64,000 bases of DNA from Pseudooceanicola atlanticus. Its GTDB lineage: Bacteria; Pseudomonadota; Alphaproteobacteria; Rhodobacterales; Rhodobacteraceae. The translations under genes were made by a program, and so were the position numbers. The notes under the pieces are model-generated. The model was not told the origin of the DNA. It searched no databases and saw nothing but the letters and a program-made list of their open reading frames with translations. Shown piece by piece: positions 52,115-60,473 of the stretch (positions are counted from its first letter, which is position 1; every line of letters starts with the position of its first letter). The stretch covers positions 1 to 64,000 of the forward strand of contig NZ_AQQX01000009.1 in the NCBI RefSeq assembly GCF_000768315.1. The letters are read 5' to 3'.

Positions 52115-52255
52115 ACCCCTCCATTACGCCGCAGCGCAGCAGCTTGGCAAATGCCGCGCGGGTCGTCACGCATCATTCCTGAGCAACCGCATGATTTTTG
52201 GGCGACGGACAAATGGTAGCTGTTTCGCCTCCTTCGCACCAGGAGATTGCGCATC

Positions 52256-52275
52256 ATGACATGATGTCATAACAT
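52256..52275. promoter_or_regulatory. GntR-type operator upstream of TauD-like gene
   Basis: ATGACATGATGTCAT (52256-52270) is a perfect 15-bp palindrome overlapping TGTCATAACA (52266-52275 region), which fits the HutC-type pattern yGT-N-ATAAC. Its right part resembles ACGTTATAACCTTT upstream of the GntR gene. It lies 31-50 bp before the start codon. Confidence 0.6.
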
Positions 52276-52305
52276 TTAAACTGCATTGCGGAGAGGGAGA
52301 ACCAC

Positions 52306-53208
52306 ATGCAGATCACACCCAATGACGATATCATGGGGGCCGTCGGGACGGGCATCGATCTGTCACAGCCCCTGCCCGACGAGGATTTCGCACGGATTTT
52401 CGCGGGCCTCGGGCGCCACGGCGTGATCTGTTTCCCCGACCAGTCGCTTGATGCCGGCACGTTGAAACAGTTCTCGGAACGGTTCGGCGGGCTTCAGACC
52501 TCGCTGGGTGGCCTTTACACCGATCCGGTCCATCCGGAGGTGATGACGCTGTCCAACATGGTGAAGGACGGCAAGCCGCTGGGCCTGGCCGATGCCGGGC
52601 AGGACTGGCACACCGACATGTCCTACAACCAGATGATCGGCTTCGTGAACGTCCTCTTCGCCGTGGAGGTGCCGCAAAGGCACGGCAAGCCGCTGGGCGG
52701 CACGGTCTTTGCCAACATGAAGGCGGCCTATGACGACCTGCCCGAGGACATGAAGACGCGGCTGGCCGATGCGACCTGCACCCACGACTTCAACAAGTTC
52801 TGGGAGGCGATGCGGGCGCGCCCCGGCTCCACCCGACCACCGCTGAGCGCGGAGCAGCGGGCCAAGCGGCCGCCTGCCACGCATCCGCTGTTCCTGACCC
52901 ATCCAATCACCGGCGACCGCATCCTCTATGCCAATCCCGGCTACGCAATGCGGATCAACGAATTGCCCGAAGACGAAAGCGCCGAGGTGCTGGAGTTCCT
53001 CTTTGCCCATCAGCTTCAGGAGAAATACCAGTACACGCATCACTGGACCAAGGGCGACGTGCTGATCTGGGATCACATCGGCACGCTGCACAACGCCATA
53101 GCCGATTACGGGCCGGACGAGCACCGAATGATGATCCGCTGCCAGGTCTATGCGGACAAGGTTTTTGACCCGTCCTTCGTGCAACACGCGCTTGGCGCGG
53201 CGGCGTGA
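52306..53208 (+). CDS. TauD/TfdA-family 2-oxoglutarate-dependent dioxygenase
   Basis: A cytoplasmic Fe(II) oxygenase of 300 residues. The iron site has WHTDMSY (His-x-Asp, about residue 104) and the distal His in WDHIGTLHNAI (about 262), with the 2-oxoglutarate Arg in EHRMMIRCQ (about 275). HGVICFPDQSL and SERFGGLQ are typical of the family. GAGAGGGAGA precedes the ATG. It faces the FAH/Ldh2/GntR operon and carries a GntR-type site, so it is probably part of the same pathway. Substrates of relatives include taurine, sulfonates and other carboxylates or ethers; the present one is unknown. Confidence 0.9.
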   Translation: MQITPNDDIMGAVGTGIDLSQPLPDEDFARIFAGLGRHGVICFPDQSLDAGTLKQFSERFGGLQTSLGGLYTDPVHPEVMTLSNMVKDGKPLGLADAGQDWHTDMSYNQMIGFVNVLFAVEVPQRHGKPLGGTVFANMKAAYDDLPEDMKTRLADATCTHDFNKFWEAMRARPGSTRPPLSAEQRAKRPPATHPLFLTHPITGDRILYANPGYAMRINELPEDESAEVLEFLFAHQLQEKYQYTHHWTKGDVLIWDHIGTLHNAIADYGPDEHRMMIRCQVYADKVFDPSFVQHALGAAA

Positions 53209-53220
53209 TCGGCTGAGCCG

Positions 53221-54285
53221 TCAGCCGAGGCGGAAGGGCACGCCCGCCGCCTCGGCAATCTCGCGCAGCTTTGCCAGCAGGCCGGGCGCGACGGGGATGC
53301 CATTCGCCCCGCGCTCTGCCGCGCGGGCACGTTCGGGATCGCCCGCGATCATCACCGGCTGTGCCGGATCGGCGGGCGGCGTGGCCGACAAAGCGTCCGA
53401 CAGCGCGGCGACATCCGCCTCGAACGCGCCGGGTTCGCGGAACAGATCCGGGTCGAGCGCCAGGAAGAAATGCCCGATATCCATGCCCTGCGGTTTCTTC
53501 GTGTGCTGCGGATCGGTGACCAGGGTTGCCCCCGACAGGCCGGAAGACAGGATGTTCACCATCACCGCCAGGCCGTAGCCCTTGTAGCTGCTGCCCTCCA
53601 GCGCCCCGCCGAGAGAGGTGAGGTAGCCGCCCTTCTCCCGCGCCTCCGTCGGATCGACGGAGGGCTGGCCATCGGCGGTCAGCACCCAGCCCGGCGGGCA
53701 ATCGGCGCCTTCATTTTCGCGATTGCGCAGCTTTCCGGCGGCGACGGTCGTGGTTGCCATGTCCAGCAGGAAGGGCCGGTCCGGTGCGCCGGGGGCGGCA
53801 AAGGCCAGCGGATCGGTGCCCAGCCGCGCCGCCGCACCGCCCGCGGGTGCGACCTGGATCGTGGCGGCACTGGTCGTGACCAGCCCGACCAGACCGGCCT
53901 GCGCGGCCATCAGCGCGTAGAACCCGCAGGCCCCGAAATGGGCGGAGTTGCGCACTGCCACTGCGCCGATCCCCGACGCATGCGCCTTGTCGATGGCCAG
54001 CGCCATGCCGGTGCGTGCAGGCACATGGCCCAGCCCGCCGCCGCCATCCAGCAGTGCATGAACCGGCCCGTCGCGGACCGTCCGGCACTGCGCCGCCATG
54101 TCCATGCGCCCGGCGCGGCGGTGGCGATCATAGACCGTCAGCATGGAAATCCCGTGGCTGTCGATCCCGTGCAGATCCGCCCAGGCCATGACCTCGGAAG
54201 TCTGCGCGGCCTCGGGCTCGGGCATGCCCCAGGCGATCAGGATATCGGCGATCTGCTGGCGGTGGATGTCGGGCATCTGGGCCAT
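53221..54285 (-). CDS. Ldh2-family malate/L-lactate-type dehydrogenase
   Basis: A cytoplasmic NAD(P)-dependent oxidoreductase of 354 residues from the Ldh2/YlbC/ComC family: EVMAWADLHGIDSHGISML (catalytic His region, about residue 27-45), AVRNSAHFGACGFYALMAAQAGLVG (about 118-142), LGTDPLAFAAP (about 166) and GSSYKGYGLAVMVNILSSGLSGA (about 240). I chose ATG 54285, which follows GAGGAG 4 bp after the FAH stop; the longer frame is FAH DNA. Relatives oxidise 2-hydroxy acids or reduce 2-keto or imino acids. It is the last gene of the GntR operon. Confidence 0.88.
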   Translation of the reverse strand: MAQMPDIHRQQIADILIAWGMPEPEAAQTSEVMAWADLHGIDSHGISMLTVYDRHRRAGRMDMAAQCRTVRDGPVHALLDGGGGLGHVPARTGMALAIDKAHASGIGAVAVRNSAHFGACGFYALMAAQAGLVGLVTTSAATIQVAPAGGAAARLGTDPLAFAAPGAPDRPFLLDMATTTVAAGKLRNRENEGADCPPGWVLTADGQPSVDPTEAREKGGYLTSLGGALEGSSYKGYGLAVMVNILSSGLSGATLVTDPQHTKKPQGMDIGHFFLALDPDLFREPGAFEADVAALSDALSATPPADPAQPVMIAGDPERARAAERGANGIPVAPGLLAKLREIAEAAGVPFRLG

Positions 54286-54289
54286 CGGC

Positions 54290-55072
54290 TCACTCCTCTG
54301 CCGTGACGGGGTTGGAGAGCGTGCCGATGCCGGTGATCTCGACCTCGACCCGGTCACCGGGGCGCAGGTTCGGGGCATGGCCGTCCGTGCCCATCCAGAT
54401 CACGTCGCCGGGTTGCAGGGTGATGTAGCGGGTGATCGCCACCAGGAAGTCGCGCACTCCAAAGATCATGTCGGCGGTGCGAAACCGGGTGGTGACGTCG
54501 CCGTTGACGCGGACGATGGTTTCCATGTCCTCCAGCCGGGCTTCGGTGTCGATCCAGGGGCCCATCGGCTTGAACGTGTCGGCATTCTTCGCGCGCCACA
54601 GGGTGCGGTCGGATTTCTGCCAGCTGCGTTCGGAGACATCGTTGCCGATCGTGTAGCCCAGCACGCAATCCAGCGCGGTCTCTTCGGTCAGATGACGGGC
54701 CTGCCGGCCGATTACCACGACCAGTTCGCCCTCGTATTGCACCTTCTCGGTGGCGTCGCGGGGGATGATTATGGGGGCGTCATGGGGGATCAGCGCGCTT
54801 TGGGCGCGATAGCCGACATCGGGCTGGGTCGGCAGGTTCGGCACCTGGCCCGCGCGTTCCGCGACCTCGCGGACATGGGCGGCATAGTTCAACCCGACGC
54901 AATAGAAGGTGGGCGGGACCACGGGGACCATCAGGGTGACCTCGGCCAAGGGCAGCACCCGGTCGGTCAGGCTGTGCCCGGCAAAGGGGTCGCCCTCAAT
55001 CACGCGCAGGGTGTCGCCCTCGACCAACCCGTAGCGGGGCGTGCCCGCATCGTCAAAGCGCGCCCACCTCAT
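54290..55072 (-). CDS. fumarylacetoacetate hydrolase (FAH) family protein
   Basis: A cytoplasmic protein of 260 residues. The FAH core contains FYCVGLNYAAH (about residue 55), a metal site including YEGELVVVIGRQARHLTEETAL (Glu pair, about 113), GYTIGNDVSERSWQ (Asp, about 145) and PMGPWIDTEARLED (about 172). LQPGDVIWMGTDGHAPNLRPGD at the end is the usual closing motif. Such enzymes hydrolyse acylpyruvates, decarboxylate oxaloacetate-like acids or hydrate dienoates. The gene overlaps the SnoaL-like gene by 4 bp and precedes the dehydrogenase by 4 bp. Confidence 0.9.
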   Translation of the reverse strand: MRWARFDDAGTPRYGLVEGDTLRVIEGDPFAGHSLTDRVLPLAEVTLMVPVVPPTFYCVGLNYAAHVREVAERAGQVPNLPTQPDVGYRAQSALIPHDAPIIIPRDATEKVQYEGELVVVIGRQARHLTEETALDCVLGYTIGNDVSERSWQKSDRTLWRAKNADTFKPMGPWIDTEARLEDMETIVRVNGDVTTRFRTADMIFGVRDFLVAITRYITLQPGDVIWMGTDGHAPNLRPGDRVEVEITGIGTLSNPVTAEE

Positions 55073-55491
55073 GCCCTTGCCTCCGCCTGGAAGGTGACGG
55101 GATCGCTCCAGACCCGGCGAAGGCGCCAGCCCTCGGGCGTTTCGACCGCACGGGCATGGACAGAGCGGAGCGAGGTGAAGCCCGGCATAGGCAACGGCCC
55201 CTCGTGGTCCGGGCCGGGATCGTGTTGCAGCACGCTCATATAGGCCGAAACGGATACTGCATCGGGGCCGCGTTCGGTGGTGATATTGGTCAGCAGGTGG
55301 CGGATGATCCGGGTCTGGGAGCGGTCGGCCATGGCCGCCATCAGGCTGTCGCGATCCGCGATCTCGACTCCGCGGCGCAGCCAGACGCCGCCCTCGATCA
55401 GGTCGGCCATCAGCGCGTAATCATTGCGATCCAGCGCGCCGAAGAAGCGGGTCAGCGCGTTGGCCGCCCCCCAGGTGTCGTGATGTTGCAT
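55069..55491 (-). CDS. SnoaL/NTF2-like protein
   Basis: A small cone-shaped-barrel protein of 140 residues. ALTRFFGALDRNDYALMADLI (about residues 11-31), TRIIRHLLTNITTE (about 64), VSAYMSVLQHD (about 85) and GWRLRRVWSDP at the C-terminus match the SnoaL_4 pattern. I chose ATG 55491, with GGGAGGG upstream; the frame is open further but then overlaps the GntR gene. Relatives act as small isomerases, dehydratases or hydroxylase subunits, often with TauD-like or Rieske oxygenases. Its exact role is not known. Confidence 0.8.
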   Translation of the reverse strand: MQHHDTWGAANALTRFFGALDRNDYALMADLIEGGVWLRRGVEIADRDSLMAAMADRSQTRIIRHLLTNITTERGPDAVSVSAYMSVLQHDPGPDHEGPLPMPGFTSLRSVHARAVETPEGWRLRRVWSDPVTFQAEARA

Positions 55492-55543
55492 GTCCCTGGG
55501 GCCCTCCCCTGCCCCGGTGCCGTGCCGCCCCGATCCGGCGGCG

Positions 55544-56290
55544 TCAGTCCGGCGGATCGACGAAGCCGATACCGGACGAGCCGTCGCGCAGCACCAGGTC
55601 CACGTTGAACGCGTAGCGGGACGGGTGATAGCGGACCTCCTGGTAGTAGATCCGTTCGTCCTTGACGGTGAAATAGACGCGGGCGGCGCAGATGATCGGC
55701 GTGCCCTCATCCAGGTCCAGGGCCTGGGCGACCTCTCCCTCGGCGGCCATGGGGCGCAGGACCTGTTCGGCGCGGTGCACGCGGCGCTTGATCCGGATGC
55801 CCATGGCGATGGCTGTGGCGATCGGGCGCTGTGAATCGCCCTCTTCCACGCGGCCCTCGTCCGTATCGGGGGAATAGCCGTCGGCGATGGTCAGGGGCGC
55901 GTCGTCATCGCGGCGCACCAGCGTGCGCAGGTGGCGCACCGGCGCCCCAAGGTCGAGGCCAAGCGCATGCGCGACCTCGGCCCCCGCCGTTTCGGCGACG
56001 TTGAAGACCGGTTCCGACCGGAAAAGCCGCGCCTCTTCGATAAAGCCCACGAGGTTGAATTCGCGCGCCGTGTGACTGCGCCCGGTGACGAAGGTGCCGA
56101 CGCCGGGGCGGCGCACCAGCAGCCCCTTTTCGACCAGCTGCGCGATGGCGGCGCGGATGGTGATGCGGCTGACCCCGTATTCCTCGCACAGGGAGGCCTC
56201 GCTTGGCAGCATGGCCCCCTTTTCGAACCCGTCCCGCTGGACACGGGAGAGCAGATCGCGCGACACTCTTTCATACAGGACTTCGGCCAT
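55544..56290 (-). CDS. GntR/HutC-family regulator
   Basis: A DNA-binding regulator of 248 residues: winged helix at 1-70 (LYERVSRDLLSRVQRDGFEKG, LPSEASLCEEYGVSRITIRAAIAQLVEKGLLVRRPGVGTFV) and UTRA domain at 90-240 (VRHLRTLVRRDDDAPLTIADGY, CAARVYFTVKDERIYYQEVRYHPSRYAFNVDL). It is first in the - strand operon with the SnoaL-like, FAH and Ldh2 genes. A TTAT/ATAA dyad lies 26-45 bp before its ATG, consistent with self-repression. A related site precedes the TauD-like gene. Confidence 0.9.
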   Translation of the reverse strand: MAEVLYERVSRDLLSRVQRDGFEKGAMLPSEASLCEEYGVSRITIRAAIAQLVEKGLLVRRPGVGTFVTGRSHTAREFNLVGFIEEARLFRSEPVFNVAETAGAEVAHALGLDLGAPVRHLRTLVRRDDDAPLTIADGYSPDTDEGRVEEGDSQRPIATAIAMGIRIKRRVHRAEQVLRPMAAEGEVAQALDLDEGTPIICAARVYFTVKDERIYYQEVRYHPSRYAFNVDLVLRDGSSGIGFVDPPD

Positions 56291-56315
56291 GCTCTCTCCA
56301 TCTGGCTAGGTGTGT

Positions 56316-56335
56316 TTATGACGTTATAACCTTTG
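56316..56335. promoter_or_regulatory. GntR-type operator upstream of its own gene
   Basis: TTATGACGTTATAA forms a dyad (TTAT...ATAA around ACGT) and continues as CCTTTG. ACGTTATAACCTTT agrees in 11 of 14 positions with ATGTCATAACATTT at 52264-52277. Confidence 0.55.
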
Positions 56336-56363
56336 ATATGGATCGGCAAGCCTGACCGCATGC

Positions 56364-56400
56364 AAAAAGGCCCGACGCGACGGCGCCGGGCCCTTTCTTT
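56364..56400 (-). terminator. intrinsic terminator after molybdenum hydroxylase operon
   Basis: GGCCCG (56369-56374) pairs with CGGGCC (56387-56392); on the - strand it is followed by TTTTTGC and on the + strand by CTTTCTTTG. It mainly terminates the operon ending at 56419. Confidence 0.8.
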
Positions 56401-56418
56401 GTGCGCAAGGCCAAGACC

Positions 56419-58596
56419 TTAGCCGAAGGAATGCTTCGACAGCGGCAGGCTGCGGATACGCTGACCGGTCAGGGCGTAGACCGCGTTGACGATGGCCGGA
56501 CCGACGGCCGGCAGACCCGGCTCGCCGACGCCGCCCATCTCTGCGCCGCTTTCGATGATGTCGACATGAACCGCCGGCATCTGGTCGGGCCGCAGGATCG
56601 GATAGCCGTCGAAGTTGCGCGCCGTGGGTTCGCCGTTCTCGTAGACCAGCTCCTCCACCAGCGTCTGGGACACGCCAAGCGCGACGGCGGATTGCACCTG
56701 CGCCTCGATGATGCCGGGGTTCACGATCTGGCCCGGATCCAGCACCGTCCAGACATTGTGCACCCGCACCTCGCCCCGGTCGAGCGAGACCTCGGCAATC
56801 GCCGCGGCCTCGGACCCGAAGGGCGACGCCATGGCGACGCCCCGGGCGCGGGTCGTGCCGTCAACCTCGTAGGGGCCGGACTGCCAGCCCCCGGACAGCT
56901 CCCCGGTGCGGGTCAGCAGGGTGTGCAGGCGGTCGTTGCCGGACAACAGGTTCAGCCGCATCTGGTAGGGATCGAGGCCCCCGGCCGCCGCCAGTTCATC
57001 CAGGAAACATTCATACATGAAGTCATGCATGGAATGGCCGACCGAACGCCAGTATCCGATCACCGCCGGGTTCGCGACGGGCACCTGCCCGACATAGCTG
57101 TTGGCGATGGCATAGCTCTTGCCCGAGATGCCTTCGTGGGCCGAGACATCGGGCCCCGGAGGGGCGCCGTACCACCGCTGGGTCGGGCCTTCGCCCACCA
57201 CCGTCGCCTCGAGCGCGACAGGGCCGTCGGCGCCGACCGCACCGCGGAACCGAGCGAGGCCAAGCGGGCGCGGCGCGTCGCGCAGGAAATCCTCTTCACG
57301 GCTCCAGATCAGCTTGACCGGGCGGCCAGTGGCCTGGGCCATCGCGATGGCCTGCGGGAAGGGATTGGCCGTGCGGTACAGGAAATGCCGCCCGAAGAAC
57401 CCACCCAGCATCTGCGAGTGAATCCGCACCTGCGCCGGTTCAATTCCGGCGGCAGAGGCCGCGGCCCCCTGGAACTGCTCCGGCGCCTGGTTCGGCAGCC
57501 AGAGGTCCAGCGTGCCGTCCTCGTTGAAGCGGGCAGTGGCCGATGGCGGCTCCAGCTGGCCATGCACGACGAAGGGGGCGTCATATTGCGCCTCGATCAC
57601 GTTGTCGGCCTCGGACAGGGCGGTGGCGGCATCGCCTGTCGCCTCAATCTCGACCGCGTCGCCGCTGGCCTCCGACAGGGTCGCGCGGAAGCTGTCGGAG
57701 GAGAAATCGGCTGGCATCGGCCATTCGGCCTCGCCTTCGGTCCATTCGACCTGAAGCGCGGCCACCGCGTTGCGGGCCTGCCAGAACTTCTCGGCCACGA
57801 CACCGACGGCACCGTTCAGCAGATGCACCGAATGCACGCCGCGCATGCCTTCGACCTCTGCAAGGTTGGCGACGGAGGCCGGGGTCAGACCCAGCCGGGG
57901 CGCGTGCAGGACGGCGGCGAGCAGCATGTCCTCGACCGTGACGTCGATGGCATATTGCGCCTTGCCGGTGGATTTCTCGTAGACATCGAGCCGCGGTACG
58001 GCGGTCTTGATCCAGCGGAAATCGGCCTCGTCCTTCAGGGCGACCTCGGCGGGGACAGGCAGGGCCATGGCGGCGTCGGCCAGATCGCCGTAGGGCGCGC
58101 GGCGGTTCGATGCCGCATGCACCACGACACCGGGTTCGGTCGTCAGTTCGGACGCATCGACATCCCATTCGGCGGCGGCGGCCTGCAGCAGCATCGCGCG
58201 GGCAGAGGCGCCCAGCTGACGCATCAGCCCGTAAGCCGTGCGGGTGGAGGCGCTGCCCCCGGTGATGCGGAAACCGCCCATGACACCATAGGGCGGGCCC
58301 GGCGGTGCGGAGGTGACGGTGAAGTTTTCCGGAGCGAGATCAAGCTCTTCACCGATGATCTGGGCGAAGGTGGTGAACACCCCCTGCCCGCCTTCGATGA
58401 AGGGGCTGAGCAGGCGCGCGGTGCCATCGGTGTGCAGTTCGAGGAAGGCGGGGACGTCGGGGCCGGCGGCGGCCTCCTGCGCCTTGGGCGCGCGCACCGG
58501 GATGGTGGTGGACAAGACCAGCGCACCGGAACCGGCGAGGAAACCGCGGCGCGAGACCTTGGCGGGCATGCGGGTGAGGCGTTGCATGAGGGTCAT
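56419..58596 (-). CDS. xanthine dehydrogenase-family molybdopterin subunit (IorB-like)
   Basis: The large subunit of a molybdenum hydroxylase, 725 residues. A Tat signal (VSRRGFLAGSGALVL, twin Arg at 16-17) suggests export of the folded holoenzyme. Mo-cofactor segments are SPFIEGGQGVFTTFAQIIGEEL (about residue 63), GGFFGRHFLYRTANPF (about 398) and WSREEDFLRDAPRPLG (about 432). AVALGVSQTLVEELVYENG (about 634) and GGVGEPGLPAVGPAIVNA, with the catalytic Glu, lie near the end. Two-subunit enzymes of this type oxidise N-heterocycles or aldehydes and pass electrons to a cytochrome c. It follows the [2Fe-2S] gene by 3 bp. The substrate is not evident. Confidence 0.9.
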   Translation of the reverse strand: MTLMQRLTRMPAKVSRRGFLAGSGALVLSTTIPVRAPKAQEAAAGPDVPAFLELHTDGTARLLSPFIEGGQGVFTTFAQIIGEELDLAPENFTVTSAPPGPPYGVMGGFRITGGSASTRTAYGLMRQLGASARAMLLQAAAAEWDVDASELTTEPGVVVHAASNRRAPYGDLADAAMALPVPAEVALKDEADFRWIKTAVPRLDVYEKSTGKAQYAIDVTVEDMLLAAVLHAPRLGLTPASVANLAEVEGMRGVHSVHLLNGAVGVVAEKFWQARNAVAALQVEWTEGEAEWPMPADFSSDSFRATLSEASGDAVEIEATGDAATALSEADNVIEAQYDAPFVVHGQLEPPSATARFNEDGTLDLWLPNQAPEQFQGAAASAAGIEPAQVRIHSQMLGGFFGRHFLYRTANPFPQAIAMAQATGRPVKLIWSREEDFLRDAPRPLGLARFRGAVGADGPVALEATVVGEGPTQRWYGAPPGPDVSAHEGISGKSYAIANSYVGQVPVANPAVIGYWRSVGHSMHDFMYECFLDELAAAGGLDPYQMRLNLLSGNDRLHTLLTRTGELSGGWQSGPYEVDGTTRARGVAMASPFGSEAAAIAEVSLDRGEVRVHNVWTVLDPGQIVNPGIIEAQVQSAVALGVSQTLVEELVYENGEPTARNFDGYPILRPDQMPAVHVDIIESGAEMGGVGEPGLPAVGPAIVNAVYALTGQRIRSLPLSKHSFG

Positions 58597-58599
58597 GGA

Positions 58600-59046
58600 T
58601 CAGGCCTCCGACGCGCTGCGCACGGCGTCGCGGATCTTGTTGTAGGTGCCGCAGCGGCACAGGTTGCTCATCGCGGCCTCGACATCCTCATCGGTGGGAT
58701 TGGGCGTCTCGGAGAGCAGCGCGGTCGCGGCAAGGACCTGACCGGATTGGCAATATCCGCATTGCGGCACCTGGTTTTCGACCCAGGCCTCGACCACGCG
58801 GCGGCCCACATCGGTGTCCTCGACGGTTTCGATGGTGCGAATCTCGGTGCCTTCGGCGCTGGAGGCCGGCGTCACGCAGGACCGGGTGGCGTAGCCGTCG
58901 ACCAGCACGGTGCAGGCACCGCAGGCGGCGATGCCGCAGCCATATTTGGTGCCGGTGAGGCCCAGTTCCTCGCGAATGACCCAGAGCAGGGGCGTGTCCG
59001 GATCGACGTCGACCTCGCGGGTCGTTCCATTGACTGTCAGCTGCAT
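58600..59046 (-). CDS. [2Fe-2S]-binding subunit of molybdenum hydroxylase (IorA-like)
   Basis: A 148-residue protein with two [2Fe-2S] clusters: plant-ferredoxin-type Cys37, Cys42, Cys45 and Cys57, and the helical-domain set Cys96, Cys99, Cys130 and Cys132 ([15 protein letters not shown]). I chose ATG 59046 with GGAAGGAG upstream. The protein lacks its own signal, so it would be co-exported with the Tat-tagged large subunit. No FAD subunit gene is nearby, in line with the IorAB/aldehyde-dehydrogenase two-subunit type. Confidence 0.93.
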   Translation of the reverse strand: MQLTVNGTTREVDVDPDTPLLWVIREELGLTGTKYGCGIAACGACTVLVDGYATRSCVTPASSAEGTEIRTIETVEDTDVGRRVVEAWVENQVPQCGYCQSGQVLAATALLSETPNPTDEDVEAAMSNLCRCGTYNKIRDAVRSASEA

Positions 59047-59217
59047 CGGAAGGCTCCTTCCATGATGTTGCGCCCCTCGACCGGTTGCTAACCCACGGTG
59101 AGAGAACAGAATTTTGGCTATACTCAGAATATGGGGCAAACCCGGCCCATGACCATGAGGCGCAGGCCGATAGCAGCTATGGGGCAGGCTCATCAATCGC
59201 GCCCCGCCCCGGAGCCG

Positions 59218-59664
59218 CTAGTCCGCCAGGGTGATCCGCACCGGGATTTCCCCGGCACGGGACAGCGCGTCGATGGGGCCGTCGAATTCGCCGATCCGGA
59301 CCAGCCCGGCAGAGGACTGGAAGGGTTTCAGAAAGATGGCGAGGTTGCTCCATGGGCGGTACTGGGTGATGTCGCCGGCCTTGGGTTCATAGGCGCGCGG
59401 GGCGCCTGCATTGTCGATCTGGCGCCCAAGATCTCCAACCTTTTCAATGCCGTGGTAGTCGTCCAGCGTGATTTCGAGCGGCAGCATGGAGGCAAAGTCA
59501 CGACCCGCTGCGGTATCGTCCAGGGTGGCGGTCAATGTCTCGGTGCCGATTGTCACGTCTATCTTGATCATCTTGTCCTCGTTCTGGGCCATGGCGGGCC
59601 CGGCAAGACCCGCGAGGGTGAGGCCGATCAGGGCGGAAAAGGCGGTGCCGGTCCTGTGCATCAT
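59218..59664 (-). CDS. exported cyclophilin-like fold protein
   Basis: A 148-residue protein. The ATG at 59664 follows AAAGGA and begins a Sec signal (ALIGLTLAGLAGPAMA, cleavage near residue 26). The mature part is a cyclophilin-like barrel of the DUF/Cyclophil_like type: IKIDVTIGTETLTATLDD, AAGRDFASMLPLEITLDDYHGIEK, GDITQYRPWSNLAIFLKPF and VRIGEFDG. Family members that I know are usually cytoplasmic and sit near LysR regulators, cupins and carboxymuconolactone-decarboxylase proteins, as here. No activity is established. Two LysR-type dyads and an 11-bp repeat array lie in its upstream region. Confidence 0.82.
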   Translation of the reverse strand: MMHRTGTAFSALIGLTLAGLAGPAMAQNEDKMIKIDVTIGTETLTATLDDTAAGRDFASMLPLEITLDDYHGIEKVGDLGRQIDNAGAPRAYEPKAGDITQYRPWSNLAIFLKPFQSSAGLVRIGEFDGPIDALSRAGEIPVRITLAD

Positions 59665-59739
59665 GGGTCCTTTCATCTGCGTCACCTTGCAAGATAGCCC
59701 AGCGACGGGCCGGGATAAGCCCCGCAAGATCGCTGGCAC

Positions 59740-59758
59740 TCATGAGCCGCCCTCATCA
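59740..59758. promoter_or_regulatory. LysR-type dyad A
   Basis: TCATGAGCCGCCCTCATCA: arms TCATGAGC and CCTCATCA around a 3-bp centre, the same layout as the perfect dyad at 63578-63596. Confidence 0.6.
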
Positions 59759-59777
59759 TTGGGTACGCCCGAAACCG

Positions 59778-59810
59778 CGTCGGTATCACGTCGGTATCAC
59801 GTCGGTGTGT
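59778..59810. repeat. three head-to-tail 11-bp repeats (second copy)
   Basis: Units CGTCGGTATCA, CGTCGGTATCA and CGTCGGTGTGT. The first 30 bases differ from the array at 21337-21369 in one position. Here it lies 114-146 bp upstream of the cyclophilin-like gene, in the same orientation as the first array has to phnD. Confidence 0.7.
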
Positions 59811-59825
59811 CATCAGTCGGGCCGC

Positions 59826-59844
59826 TCATGAGCCTGCCTCATCG
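59826..59844. promoter_or_regulatory. LysR-type dyad B
   Basis: TCATGAGCCTGCCTCATCG differs from dyad A in two of 19 positions and has the same orientation. Confidence 0.6.
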
Positions 59845-59966
59845 GTGTCATCCAGAGCGGGCGCATTGTTCGCCCGGCCCCGGCCCATAGGTTCTGGGCA
59901 GCAGACCGGGATCGGCCCGGTCGCCGGCCCCTCTGGCCGCCTCGCTTGATAAAGGAGACGACCGAC

Positions 59967-60473
59967 ATGACACTTACCCTTGCCAAACCGACGCGCCGCC
60001 CCGCGCTGTTCCCCGCCCTTGCCGCCGGGCTGGGCCTTGCCCTGACCCTGGCCGCCCAGACGGCCAACGCGCAATCCATGGAAGTCACCAAGGCCGAGGA
60101 CCTGGCCGGCCAGATCGGGTCGTCCGAGACCTTCACCGGCACCGCCTATGTCGCGCCGGTCTTCGGCCCGAACATGAACCAGGTGACCGCCGGTCACGTG
60201 ACCTTTCTGCCCGGCGCCCGGTCGGCCTGGCACACCCATCCCGTCGGCCAGCAACTGGTCGTGACCTCGGGCACCGGCTGGACCCAGGAACGCGGTGGCG
60301 AGAAATACGTGATCGAAGCCGGTGACGTGGTGTGGTGCCCGCCGGGTGTCGAACACTGGCACGGCGCGACCGATACCACCGCCATGTCGCATTACGCGAT
60401 CCAGGCCAGCGACGGCGAAAGCGCCGTGGAATGGGGCGAACTGGTTTCCGACGAGGAATATCATGACCATTGA
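59967..60473 (+). CDS. exported cupin-domain protein
   Basis: A 168-residue protein. ATG 59967 follows GGAGA, and a Sec signal (LFPALAAGLGLALTLAAQTANA, cleavage near residue 36) opens the product. The single cupin barrel has metal ligands in WHTHPVGQQLVV (His-x-His and Gln, about residue 84) and GDVVWCPPGVEHWHGA (His, about 122). Homologues of this small type are often annotated as quercetin-dioxygenase-like, but usually lack a signal peptide. Its stop overlaps the PQQ-type dehydrogenase start by 11 bp. Confidence 0.87.
   Translation: MTLTLAKPTRRPALFPALAAGLGLALTLAAQTANAQSMEVTKAEDLAGQIGSSETFTGTAYVAPVFGPNMNQVTAGHVTFLPGARSAWHTHPVGQQLVVTSGTGWTQERGGEKYVIEAGDVVWCPPGVEHWHGATDTTAMSHYAIQASDGESAVEWGELVSDEEYHDH

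Larger units (their letters stand above)
59665..59966. other. 302-bp divergent regulatory region
   Basis: Non-coding. It contains two near-identical 19-bp elements (59740-59758 and 59826-59844, 86 bp apart) flanking three 11-bp direct repeats (59778-59810). It would serve the divergent cyclophilin-like and cupin genes. Confidence 0.7.

Noticed and set aside
56401-59091. Long open frame on the + strand (896 codons)
   Set aside because: Antisense shadow of the molybdenum hydroxylase subunits.
21337-59810. CRISPR array
   Set aside because: The repeats are contiguous 11-mers without spacers, and no cas genes are present.
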